Assembly (NCBI GenBank): GCA_935421135.1
Contig: OW285194.1
Span: 10,687,376 to 10,751,375 of the forward strand
Length of the DNA: 64,000 nucleotides
DNA from: Bugulina stolonifera
Lineage: Eukaryota; Bryozoa; Gymnolaemata; Cheilostomatida; Bugulidae
Reading direction: 5' to 3'
The position numbers and the translations under genes were made by a program. Below the pieces are notes generated by a model. The model did not search any database, was not told where the DNA came from, and saw only the letters and a program-made list of their open reading frames with translations. Each line of letters opens with the position of its first letter. The first letter of the stretch is position 1. Of the stretch, positions 52,151-63,208 are shown in pieces.

Positions 52151-55100
52151 ATGGTAAGTAGCGTGTGCAGTGGCCGTTTGGTAATGTACACTTTAGGAAA
52201 TAATTATATAGCACCGCATCTGTGCTTTGTGCCTGCTTGAGGTTTTAAACGGTCAGTTTCATAGTAGCAGTACAGTTGCCTATAGGCCTATTTGTGACAT
52301 ATGTTCTGTTTGAGAGGCTAATGAATGAGACTTGGGTCACTACTTAAACCATTGCTCTATGCTGTCACTATCACTATTTGATCTAGGATGAGGAGGTAGA
52401 TGAGTCATGGGTGGAATCCTTAAGAGGGGAACATGAGTCGAATAAGGAGTGGGCTATCAAGAAAAGTTTCATTCTCTCCCACTATGACAAGTATGATCAA
52501 GAGAGACTGGTGTGTCTAGCCAACTGTTTTATCAATATGGAGTTATATGGCTGCAGGTATTTCTCTCAAGTATACTGGTAGCTGAATCACCAATAATTAT
52601 TATCTATTTTGATAACCCTGTACATTGAGCGCGTATAAACTCTGATGTTTAATGTGTCTAAAAAACTCCTGTTTTCGACAATCTTGGTTTCTCCAATTCT
52701 AGATATCCAAAGCCCGTGTTTGATGAAGTGAACATGTTAGCCGCTCAACTATCCGATCTGGCAGAGTTTAGACAAGAAAGGAAGGAAAGGGAGGCAAAAA
52801 GAATTAAATTTGTTCAAGCTACTAGTGGTAAGGCCTAAAGTCACATGCGCAATATCTCCAAACATGCATTGATCGCAGACTCTTTAAATACGTTTTGTGT
52901 TATTGACACTGTATTAATTTTAGTCACAAAATAATATTGTCTCAGTATATTTAATGCTATTTCTAAACTAGCTGTACTATTTTCAGTTGGGTTAGTAGAG
53001 TATCTTGTAGGCTAACGAAATTACCATGAATTGTTTCTACTGTGCAGTGTTTTTGTAAATAGATAATATGTTTGGATGATGTATTCAATATGGAATTATA
53101 TGTGCTGTTCTTTAGATTAAAATCCATGTAAAACTTTTAAATTGAATACTAAATAAAACACCTGAATTGTAACACCACAAACTGTTTTATTCTTGTTTAC
53201 CATAGAACCAAAAAAGAGAAAATCTGAAGAGAATAGTGCTACATCTACCAAGTCTAAGTACGCTGCATTTGTAAGCGCTGGTAATCTAAAGACTGAGGTC
53301 ACTAAGCAAGAGCAAGAAAGTAATGGTACAAGTACGAGTTCTAGTACGCCCACCAGCAATGAACTACAAAGTAATCCTAATAGTAATGATAGTAAAGCCA
53401 CCACAAGTTTACACTTTACAGACTTGCGTAGTAAATTAAATGCACAAGCTTCCGGAAAAAATACAAAATCTAGTGAATTAAATATGAAGAATGATGGCGC
53501 TAGTACATCTAATGTTACTGATAGATTTGTAACCCTCTCAGACAGTAACACCCGCCCTAGTAGCGGCAGCAATGCTGTGACAGCAAGTTCAGCTGTTAGT
53601 AATAAAGCAATGCAGGTCCCTTATCCTCAACCACAGCTACCTAAGGAGTATCAACCTGTGTATACAAAGGTAAATATAATTTAATGTTTTTTGTAAGGAA
53701 TATTCTCTGAAAGTTCCGTTGATTGTAAATCCAACTCATAATTGAAAGATTTTTTATGTCCATTAGATTTCAGCTGCATGAATTTACATCTACATTCTCT
53801 TCCTACAGATGTTGTAATGTTCAGGGTATACTTAGATAGGGAGTTGTATTTTCTCATATCATGGTAGCACAACTCCCAGATTTCATTTAACTCTATCAAA
53901 ATTAAACCTTGCAGATATTTCTACAACTACATGTATAAAGTATATTATGTAAATTTATTAGTGATGTTCTAGTTGTAATGTAAGGTACATAGTGGACGCC
54001 ATGATCATGTGACCTTTTTTTGAGATATCCCATAATGCTATATAATTTAGATGTTTATTTTATCTCATTCTTAGATGGAGCCTCACATCACATTATTTCC
54101 AGGAGTTATAAACCAGAATCTATTCCTTGATTCACCAGATCCAGCCGTATCTTTTATACTGAAATGGAACCCGAGTTCTATAGTGATGTTCTCTAATAGC
54201 TTAGCAGAAGCTAAATATGTTGCAGATTGTCGCCAAAATGCAGGATTCTTTGAACTCACATTAGATGACCAAATGATAGCTTATGTTAAAGGTTAGGTCG
54301 CTAACTATTTATTGAACATTTCGGTAAAAATTTGATGCCCGTGGAAGATAGCACATCAAACATCAGTTTTTCTGCATCACTTCACCTTCTCAGTTATCAT
54401 CATTGGAGCATTGTAAATACGTACATGTAGACTGCTCTCTGATTTGCTGAATGCAAAACTGGCCAGCTTAATGTTTACTTTGCACGTTTAGTCTTAAATG
54501 TTGGGATTATTTACAGTAGAATCTTTTCACCATGACTTTAAGTAATCAATTGACATTGAACACTTACTGGTGGTAATTTTCTGTATAGAGAAGAAAGCCA
54601 TCGCCTTAGTCTCTGTGCTGTGTACGAATAAGACTAGATCGAAGAAAGTGATGGCAATGCTCACTCAGAAAGTTCTAGATTATCTTATTCCAAAGTCGTG
54701 GATCATGGTGAGAAAAGACCTAAGTGATGCAAGTAAAGGTACGTTCCACCAAAACCTATAAGCTAGTTTGACAACCATGACAATGCACACGCTAGATGTT
54801 CTTCTCTGCGCCCAACAAAAAACTATCGATGTAAACTTCACAAAGTCTGATTTTATAATAATTCATTATTTTAGGAACTAGGAGTATATTTTAGAACTTT
54901 GATATTAGGTGTTAAAGCAGGTTAGAGAGTGCTACTTAAATTAATTTGGTAAAATAGAAATGTTTTATAGAGAAAAAATTAGCAGTAGAGAGAGAAGATA
55001 ACTGCTTACTATGATCATAACACTATGATACAGTACACAACACTATACAGAGTCTGCTTACATAGTGTATTATATTGCCTGTATTCCACTATGTACATGT

Positions 55101-56991
55101 AAAATATTTGGTGTTAGGTATTGTTAGGTTATGTTACTGGTTGCAACTGGTATTATGTTATTTGAACTGAATTTTCATGTGAAAGTAGGATGTGTTATCA
55201 ACACATCTATATAAATTCTAATGAATGCTGGAATGAAGAAGAATACTTCTTTACAAATCCATGGAACATAATTATATGTAATAATAATGCAATATTCAAA
55301 AAATATTTTGTTTAGCTGTAACAACTGATCATATACAAGGAGCTCCGAAGGAGGTAAATCCAGTCTCTAAGGGTCTCTCACTTCTCAAGTCTCTTGGGTG
55401 GAAAGAAGGTACTTCATTGGTTCATCTCATATTAAATATGTTAGCTTACATGTTATTGGTCTATCTATACATGCTCTGTGATGTTCACGTGTTACATCAG
55501 TGAACCCTACCACTCAACTCCAAGCTATATAAAACTGTTTTACGCACATGTCTCAGTTTAAAGCTTACCTCTCACTGTTACCCATGCATCACCATAAAAG
55601 TTATAATTAGGCTTTAGTTGTTGATTGCTGAAATATGTAGCTTAGACCGATCTTACTCGTGTATTACTATAGCCTTTGGTCTTTACTCCATATTCACTAT
55701 GCTGGGCACTTGTACTCATGGATATTCAATTGTTTTGTCACTAGGCACTGGATTAGGGTCGCAGGGTCAGGGAATTAAAGAACCTGTTAAAGTGGAGACA
55801 ACTATAAACAGGCAAGGCAAGTGAACACAACTCCATATACATAAGTGCTCCACCCTCCTGTTGTTAGAGATGATTGTATCTACTCAAATTATAAAGTACG
55901 ATTTGCTGACCGATGCACCTAATATGTTTGCCAAGGCTATATAGCTTGATCCATGTTTACGCTTTCACGTGTTTATTTTACAGTTGCAATAATTACATGT
56001 GCATTGTAGTAATTAAATGTACTAATATTATGCAATGTCTAAGTTTTACATGTATGATGACATACTAGTTACTCGTAATATGTAATTAGTGATACATTTT
56101 ATGTTCCACCGACATGTGCTGATCAGTTTCATTATAAATTTTGTCTATTCTTCACATGTACACATATATATAGGTATTGGATTCGGTGAAAGTGGCAAGA
56201 ACTTGAATAAATGTGCCCATGACTTCTTCAGCTCTTACATCAGAGAGGGTCGGTACGATCTGTTAGTCTTCAGCAGTGAGTTCTCAGCAGAAGATAGAAA
56301 AATTCTACACCAGGTATCTCAGAAGTATGGGTTGAGCAGTAAAAGCAGGGGTAAAGGTGATAAAAGGTGAGATATTCAGGAGTTGTCTTCCCTTTCTCAA
56401 TATCTTAGATTTCCCATTAGCCTGTTGCTATGCTGTTTGAATATTTTTCATTTATTTCCATCCTGGTTATTTTAATTAACATGTACAAGAGTGAACAATT
56501 ACAACTGTGAACAAACTTGTGTCTATGATCATGGGTTTCATAAAATGTCATATACTTTCCAAATATGCCTCTTGAGCTTAGTTAATGTTTACAATATCCT
56601 AAATGCTTGACTAAATGAGAAGCTTTGTTCTTTTTCGGCTGACCATCCTCTTTCTAGAGCAAATCGGCCCTCTGTTTGTTCACCTATATTGTAGTTGGTT
56701 ATTGGCAGGATATTAATCAAGGCCATGTGTGCGTTGGTGTAATGCCTTGCCTATAGAGCTATGCCACCAAACAACAGAATTGTAAGCTCATCACCCTCGT
56801 GGAGCCAAACTTTGTTTTTGTCTATGAATTACCCATAAGTACATTATTGTTGCAGATGTCTTACTGTAACAAGGCGAGGTGTACCACTGGGTCAACAGTT
56901 GAAACAGTTAGTCGATTCTGGTATCTATGAGAGTGACTGGTGCATGATAATACCTCCAGGAACCAAAATTACATGGGCTAGTGATTGCTGA
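52151..56991 (+). CDS. NKRF: NF-kappa-B-repressing factor-like protein (XTBD, G-patch, R3H), 540 aa
   Basis: NKRF is a nuclear/nucleolar RNA-binding protein that partners the XRN2 exonuclease and the DHX15 helicase in rRNA processing. Ten exons join in phase: 52151-52153, 52387-52556, 52703-52827, 53206-53669, 54075-54291, 54589-54738, 55316-55408, 55745-55816, 56174-56366, 56856-56991. Residues about 2-100 form the XRN2-binding XTBD domain (ERLVCLANCFINMELYGCRY). A nuclear-localisation-like PKKRK follows (exon 4), then a Ser/Thr/Asn-rich linker and a conserved central block (exons 5-7). The G-patch spans exons 7-8 (LLKSLGWKEGTGLGSQGQGI). The C-terminus has an R3H-like region (DLLVFSSEFSAEDRKILHQV). 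The first coding exon is a lone ATG before GTAAGT. The intron after 55816 uses a GC donor. It is shorter than human NKRF (690 aa, from memory). Confidence 0.9.
55817..56173 (+). other. NKRF: GC-AG intron in NKRF
   Basis: The exon ends CAAG and the intron begins GCAAGT, the classic GC-donor context, ending TATATAG. Only this boundary restores the G-patch frame (NRQGIGFGESG). No usable GT donor with the right phase lies nearby. Confidence 0.85.
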
Positions 56992-57195
56992 CTGTATATA
57001 ACTATCTATTTAAGTGTAACATAGATGTAATATTGTATTGTAAATGTGTACAATTATCATGGTAAATTTGAATAATTTTTTTGGTTGTGGTAATATTTTA
57101 AACGTAATTTTACCCATCAAATTTTATGTAAGAATTAGCTCACATAATCAGCAAATAATATCTTTTTAGATAGAAGAGCATGTTGTATTAATTCA

Positions 57196-57201
57196 AATAA
57201 A
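57196..57201 (+). terminator. NKRF: Possible polyadenylation signal of NKRF
   Basis: AATAAA about 200 bp after the TGA stop at 56989-56991. A diverged copy of the surrounding block recurs at 60521-60600. Confidence 0.45.
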
Positions 57202-57359
57202 TATTTACCACTTTATAATAATGTAATGTCTTGATTTCTTACTAGAGAAAGTCGCCAAATTATTTGTTGGTCGAGTATTTACAAAACAACGTAATTTATA
57301 CAATCCATGTGTTTGTTGAGGCGAAACTTGATTTTATTGGAAATCCATTATTTTATTTT

Positions 57360-57525
57360 ATCTAATTCTTAGATGAACCCTCAAGGAGAATCATTTTCTT
57401 GGCTCTCCAGCTGTGCTCTTTATTCCGAGATGGAACCCAGATTCAGTACTGATGTTCTCTAAAGGTCTTGCTAAAGTGCTAAAGGTTGAATCACCAATTG
57501 ATAGCTTTACATGGAAGGTAAACTC
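57360..57525 (+). pseudogene. Decayed copy of NKRF exon 5
   Basis: The intron end (TTTATTTTATCTAATTCTTAG) and the start ATGAACCCTCA mirror NKRF's intron 4 end and exon 5 start. Downstream it reads SPAVLFIPRWNPDSVLMFSK against SPDPAVSFILKWNPSSIVMF in NKRF. A deletion near the start breaks the frame from the ATG. Confidence 0.8.
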
Positions 57526-57761
57526 ACTAATTATTGTACATTTCTGCAGTTTTTATACTGAGTGAAGTTTACTCATCAGAAAGGAATGTTTTTTCTTTAT
57601 GTGATTTCACTAATGATGCGATTCCTGGAGCAGTGTATGGTTTGTGTTTTATACACATTTTTATATTCATACCTGTGTAATGGAAGAGATACTCCTTTGC
57701 TAACGATGGATTGTACAATAATTATATAATAGACTATAATATTCCCATAAATATTCTGTCT

Positions 57762-58100
57762 AGCTGTGAAAACTGATGACATACAAGTAGCTCTTCACTC
57801 ATACAACATATTAGATAGAATACAACTGTCCGTTAGATTTTAAGAGATGCCATGGGGCTCATAGCACTGTTGTTATCCCAAGTAGGAAGATAGGTCTTTC
57901 CATATCATATGCTGTCTATCATAATCATTTTTTATCCCTGTGGGTCATCTCCCTTCCATCCTTCCAATTACATATTACGTACATTGTATATGTACATGTA
58001 TATGTAGAGAAGCTGTATTTGTATACTTGTACATGCAAGGGTGGACAGTAACTACTTGAAACAAATTTCCTGGAAATGAGCTTAGTTATATTTTATATTT
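57762..58100 (+). pseudogene. Decayed copies of NKRF exon 7 start and intron 9
   Basis: AGCTGTGAAAACTGATGACATACAAG corresponds to the NKRF exon 7 start (AGCTGTAACAACTGATCATA). Further on, GAGCTTAGTTAT and TTTACAATATCCTAAA (58078-58112) match intron 9 of NKRF at about 56573. Exons 6, 8 and 9 are not detectable. Colinear order with NKRF shows a large duplication, since eroded. Confidence 0.65.
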
Positions 58101-58270
58101 ACAATATCCTAAAGTCATTTGTGATGAATACAACCAAACGATTAACATGGATTCTATATCGTGTTATCAGATATTTCATGATGTGATAATTGCGATTTTA
58201 TTGATTAACTCAATGAAATTCTACAGTATCATTAAGAACGACAAAAAACCTGCAACTACGCTGTAGAAGG

Positions 58271-58780
58271 ATGGAAAAAGAAGTTAGAAGGCCTAGCAAA
58301 AAGACATGCGATGTGAAAGAGACAATATGGAGGCAAGCAAGCATTGAGGAGAAACTTGGACAGAACGCAGAAGAGATTAGAAAGCTTAAGCTTCTAATAG
58401 AGGGAATGCGAGAGATTGAGTGTGGTGAACAGCATGTTAAAACTCCAGCTAGTGAACTGTTGATTGAGAAAGATGTGAAAATGACAGGTGCAATCAAGAA
58501 ATATAGGGATCTTACAATGAAAATAGTGGCCGACACTGAAAGTATGGAGGCAAGAAAGAACAAGATGAAAGAGAAGCTAAAGAGGAATAAAGAAGAAATC
58601 CAAAGAATAAAGTTGATTATAGAGAAAGGAACGAATTTGGTGGCTGCCAGAAATCAAGCTGATGGGGAGTGTGTGGAACAAGTGGCTGAAATGCTGCCAA
58701 ATGTAAGGATGGTTGACAATAGTTCGGGTGATGAGCAGCCGATGAAAAAAGATTTGGTGGCATTGAGATGTAGACATTAA
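58271..58780 (+). CDS. Intronless coiled-coil ORF, 169 aa, unrecognised
   Basis: The frame is open from ATG to TAA, beginning MEKEVRRPSKKTCDVKETIW. It is rich in Glu, Lys, Ile and Met with heptad-like spacing. An internal repeat is visible: EKLGQNAEEIRKLKLLIEGM (about residues 28-47) and EKLKRNKEEIQRIKLIIEKG (about 102-121). It sits inside the decayed NKRF duplication and has a broken second copy at 59950-60290, suggesting co-duplication. It may be a young gene, a host-gene fragment or mobile-element debris; there is no family match from memory. Confidence 0.4.
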   Translation: MEKEVRRPSKKTCDVKETIWRQASIEEKLGQNAEEIRKLKLLIEGMREIECGEQHVKTPASELLIEKDVKMTGAIKKYRDLTMKIVADTESMEARKNKMKEKLKRNKEEIQRIKLIIEKGTNLVAARNQADGECVEQVAEMLPNVRMVDNSSGDEQPMKKDLVALRCRH

Positions 58781-59949
58781 AAATCATGCAGAGAGAGATA
58801 GAACCAATGCCAATAAAATCAGGGATAAAAAAGAATTGACAATAATAGAGGAAGAAAGTATGATTTGTCTGCTTCAGGATACGAGATTATTGGGCTGTTT
58901 ATTCTGATTACATTATATTAACGGTCTAACTTGCAGCACTCTCAATCTCTTGCAGTCAGTTTATGCGACCAGGACTATTTTAAGGTCTAGACTTTTATTT
59001 GGTTTGGTATTCCATGCAGTTGTTTTTTGTCGTAGCTTTCCAGGTTTTCCAGTTAATCTCTCTGTGCTTCATGTTTCTCTTTGTAACATCTTTGAATCTT
59101 CAAATTGAATAGTGGTACCTGCATTACTTTCTCTATTGATATCTTAGCTTGTGAAAACCACCGCCACTTAAAATAATTTCACACACATGCTGTACAATAG
59201 TCATGCACTTTAGCCAGTATGGGAACATTGCTACAACCACTACTACCCTGCAATGACACTAGTATCACAATGTCATATACTCATAGTAGAAGAATGCCAC
59301 TACAACTACTGCTACTCACGTACTATGCACGGCAACAGTAGGAGAGTACTGTTACTACAACTACAAGTGCAACTTTGTGCTTCTTTTTGCCATAACCAAG
59401 GTTCTTCAGTGAAGTTCCAGATAGAGAAGTTGTGCTCTCCATTACATAATGATGTCAACCCAACTTCAAACACAGATTTAAGGCTACCTGAAATTGTGCA
59501 ATAGCTTACCTAACGGTGCTCACTCCCAGGGAATTAGTGAATATGAATCAGTAAGCTTTCACGAGTTAAAATAACAACATTTAAAAGATCTCTCCACTGA
59601 CTGCGCCATGTTGTATAGTCCAGTTGGTAAAAGTGTTAGTAAATAACAGCAGTTACTTTACTAATAGGTGTTTCCCAAGATAAGAGCCTATAAGGTACAT
59701 GAATCTTGTTGTAGTTGCTTGGTCAATGTTGTAACTGTCAGAAAAATTCAAAAGAGTAGCATAACAATGTGTTTTACAGAATGTATGACATCACGCCATG
59801 ATTATTGTTGCAAGTCAATTGTTATGAATACAACTATAATATTATACAACTACAATCATATCGTTTTCTCATGTATTTTCTGGTGTGGTAATTTTGAGTT
59901 CAGCGGAATTCTACAACATAATTTAAATCGAAAAGAAAATTCACTTTGA
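58781..59949. other. Non-coding spacer inside the duplicated block
   Basis: No in-phase exons are seen. Parts near 59816-59940 resemble the sequence just upstream of the coiled-coil ORF (58110-58260), for example TATGAATACAAC and GAATTCTACA words, so it belongs to the second copy of that unit. Confidence 0.5.
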
Positions 59950-60290
59950 CAGTGCAGAAGAATGGAAAAAGAGATTCAAAGGTCTAGCAAACTATATTCG
60001 ATGTCTACAAGACAACATGTAGATGAGCAAGGACATCATTGAGGAAAAAGTTTGAAAGAATGAATAAATAAGAAACTTGGAACTTCAAAAAGAGGGAATG
60101 AAAGAGAGGGAGCTATTCAGAATTGGAACTACGTGTAGAGCCATGGAGTATAATAATAATGAACAACGTAATGAAACTCTGGCTAGTGAATTATTGCTTG
60201 AGAGAGTGGCCAAAATGACATATAGGTCATAGAACATAGAAGTCTTACAAAGACAATTACACGGCATACAGGCAAGAAAGAACAAGGGGG
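59950..60290 (+). pseudogene. Broken copy of the coiled-coil ORF
   Basis: From AGAAGAATGGAAAAAGAGAT to AGGCAAGAAAGAACAAG it aligns with 58262-58563 (AGAAGGATGGAAAAAGAAGT to AGGCAAGAAAGAACAAG). In-frame stops appear early (for example ...ACAACATGTAG) and there are several small indels. It ends abruptly at AACAAG, where NKRF exon 10-like sequence begins. Confidence 0.75.
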
Positions 60291-60400
60291 AGGTGTGCCA
60301 CTGGGTAAGCAGTTGAAACAGCTAGTAATCTACGAGAGTGACTGCTGCACAATAATACCTCCAAGAACCAAAATTATAATTATGAGTTAGTGATTGTTGA
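60285..60400 (+). pseudogene. Decayed copy of NKRF exon 10
   Basis: GGAGGTGTGCCACTGGGTAA onward matches the NKRF last exon (CGAGGTGTACCACTGGGTCA), including GAGAGTGACTG, ATAATACCTCCA and ACCAAAATTA. A deletion near GATTCTGGT and other changes break the frame. Confidence 0.8.
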
Positions 60401-60913
60401 CTACAGCTACAACTATCTACAATGTATGTACAACATTTACAATACAATCGATGTATTGTGTTACAATTATTGGTAAAATGTCATTTTCTCAACTAAATGG
60501 CAGCATTTCATGTTAAAACCATCTTGCATAATCATCAAATAATATCTTTTTAGAAAGATGAACATGTTTTATTAATAAAATAAAATAATAATGACTTCAT
60601 AGTGATACGGTTTTCAACTGCAAAAAACTACCAAGTTATTCTCACAGAATTATACTCTACAACCTATGATTAAATATTTACAAAATTACCAACAATTGAA
60701 CATTTTAATTTATATTTGTGAAGGTGGAACCTGATTTTATGGAAATTTCCCAACACAGGAGCTGATTAGTTAAATTTCATATACATATAGAGACAGCGCT
60801 AACAAACTCCAGGTTTACCAACGATTTTAACAGTAGTGATAAATAATATATAATATATAGTCATAGCATATTGACCGTACAAGTAGGCTATATTATAACC
60901 CCACATTTCAAAT
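60401..60913. repeat. Copy of the NKRF 3' flank and intergenic spacer
   Basis: AATCATCAAATAATATCTTTTTAGA (about 60530) and the GATTTTAT-GGAAAT segment (about 60735) match the region at 57140-57360 after NKRF. From about 60760 to 60913 no match is seen; this is the 3' side of the next minus-strand gene. Confidence 0.6.
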
Positions 60914-61785
60914 CTATAATGCATCGACAGTGGCAGCAAACTGAGCAATCTCATTGGCTACAAACTTTGTTAGGTCAGCTTTACTTGCCTTAGGGTGCTT
61001 CTTGATATACTCACTGATAGCAAGGATGGTTTTGGCCTACAAGAAACAAGAACATAACGTTGAATAAAGAAAAGTCAAAATAACACGCTCATAATTAAGG
61101 GCATGGGCTAAATCTAGCCTGAACAATTATTCCATTTTCCATCCAAGTGAATCAACAACATAGGCGTGAAGTAAAGCAGATAGGCTGTAGTATGCTATGT
61201 TGGTACTTCGAGTTGTCAACCCCTGCAGCTCCTCAATCATGTGGAAAATATTCAAAAATAGTATGTTTGGCCTTGGAAACCGTCAAAATTTACCTGTGCA
61301 GCCTCAATGTCACTCTGTCGATTCACTCTGCTCCATAAATCTGAGGCCACACGGAGTTGTGTCACCTGTTCTAGGGTTTTCTTACTGGCAGCATCGTCTT
61401 TCTTCAACCAGTTCAAAAGGGCGAGCTGCAACAAACAATGTCTTTAATATTAAATCATGCAATACAGGAGTATCACCTTTACAGCCTAACAATGCACAGA
61501 GAAAAACGAACAGAACAAAGCGATGGATACTGTTTACTTACTGCTATAACATTACCAGGCAAGTGCAGAAATTATGGAATCACCTTGGATTTAGAAAATA
61601 AGTGTCCGCCCTATCTACCTTTTGTTATCTCTACCTGCCGAATCACATAGATCTAAAGTTATCAAAACTCAACTAGATTATTTGTATTATAGACACCCTA
61701 CCTGCTGTACTAATTCACCAGTAGAACTGAAGTTACCCACATTTAGGGTGTTTCCCAGAATTGAAGCTCCTGCTAGTGAATTCAT
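60914..61785 (-). CDS. Small helical protein, 112 aa, unrecognised
   Basis: Three exons join in phase on the minus strand: 61785-61702, 61425-61294, 61036-60914. The protein starts MNSLAGASILGNTLNVGNFS and ends AQFAATVDAL. It is mostly helix-forming (LALLNWLKKDDAASKKTLEQ; AKTILAISEYIKKHPKASKA) with no signal peptide, membrane helix or cysteine. It resembles small cytosolic or organellar helical-bundle proteins, but I cannot name a family. Clean GT-AG introns that all keep phase 0 make it a likely real gene. Confidence 0.65.
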
Positions 61786-63136
61786 GTTGAAAAAATCCTA
61801 GCCAGCTATTATTCTTGACTAAAATATAATATATGGAAAAAGCTTGCATCTGAACTTTGCAAAGTTATCTAAGAATGTTCTTTTAACCCATCATCTATGT
61901 TCGTAGCAGTCTTCTAGTAGCATATAATCCCTGGTAGCTGTTAATCACCACCACCGGACTTATTTACTCTACTCACACCTAAAAATTAGGTTTGAAAGAG
62001 CAGCTCTGAAAATCTGTCGTCTTGAATTATGCCTTCAGTTGTCCAAGTCTCCAGCGCCAAATACCAGCTGTGACTTGGGAAACTTGTGCAGGAACATTTG
62101 AAAAGTTAGGTCTACTTTATTTTCTTTCTATCACGGTCACCATGATAAAATGAAAGAATTAATTAATTAATTTGATTTCAATTTGGTGTTAGAGTCTGAA
62201 CATCACCTATGGCGTTTGTACTTTTAGCTAAGACTACAATTACATTATGATTATCAGTATATTTCATTAAATCTAATAAATAACTGTAGATGATAAAAAA
62301 CCAATAACATAATAAATATAATAGTTTGAAATATAATAATATAATTAATAACAACACAATAACAATGCCAATGTCAATGTAAACCAATGTATAATATAAT
62401 AATAATTAATACTTTATTAATTACAAATAGAAGTAGTAATACATTCATGTATTGTTTTCTCAAATAATTACAATTAACAATAGCTATACTCATAATGATA
62501 GTCATAATGTAAGCGTAGAGCAGTGCTATAATTATTTTATAAATAATGGTTATAATAATTTATAAAAAAAATAACTTAAAAAGTAAAATTTAAACTAAAT
62601 AAAAATCACTATCACTATGACTGTAATAATTATATTATTAGATTTGGGAGCTCCGCACTGGTGAGATCATAGCGGACTAATAAAAAAAAGACCTACAACT
62701 CTGATAGTTCCTCTTTTCCCCTACCCTGGGGTCTAGGAGCTTAACCAAGACAAGACAAGACAAGACAAGACAAGATTTGAAGATTAATAATTATAATATT
62801 AAAATATAATAATAATTATTATAATTATTTTATAGTAAGTATGTAATTAGTATGAACAAGGAGTATGGTATGGTACGAATAATTTTATAATTATATGATA
62901 GTTTATAGTGTAGTTATAGAGATCGAAGTTGAGCATAGTCCATATAGGTCAGTGAATTAATCAAAATTATAGATAGAAGAATAAGAAACAGAATAATTTA
63001 ATAATTCAACAACAGTTTCTATTTACTTGTTGGATTGTTCATATCCGGTTTATTTGTCTGTCCAATAAGCTTCAAAATGTCTTTCGATAGAGATCATATC
63101 TGTGAATATACGTAATAACAAAATTAAGGTATCCAT
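61786..63136. other. AT-rich intergenic region
   Basis: It holds the promoter side of the 112-aa gene, then a very AT-rich stretch (about 62150-62950) with runs of ATAATAATTA-like words and a (ACAAG)n microsatellite at about 62745-62775. No coding exon is visible. Confidence 0.55.
62745..62775 (+). repeat. (ACAAG)n pentanucleotide microsatellite
   Basis: Six tandem copies of AAGAC/ACAAG in an AT-rich intergenic region. Confidence 0.85.
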
Positions 63137-63208
63137 TCCCATATGGTCTAGGGGTTAGGATTCCTGGTTTTCACCCAGGCGGCCCGGGTTCGATTCCCGG
63201 TGTGGGAA
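63137..63208 (+). tRNA. tRNA-Glu (anticodon UUC)
   Basis: A 72-nt cloverleaf with acceptor arms TCCCATA / TGTGGGA (one T-G pair). The D arm lies in TGGTCTAGGGGTTAGGA, the anticodon loop is in CTGGTTTTCACCCAG (TTC), and the T arm is CCCGG-GTTCGATT-CCCGG. A and B boxes are canonical. No intron. Confidence 0.96.
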
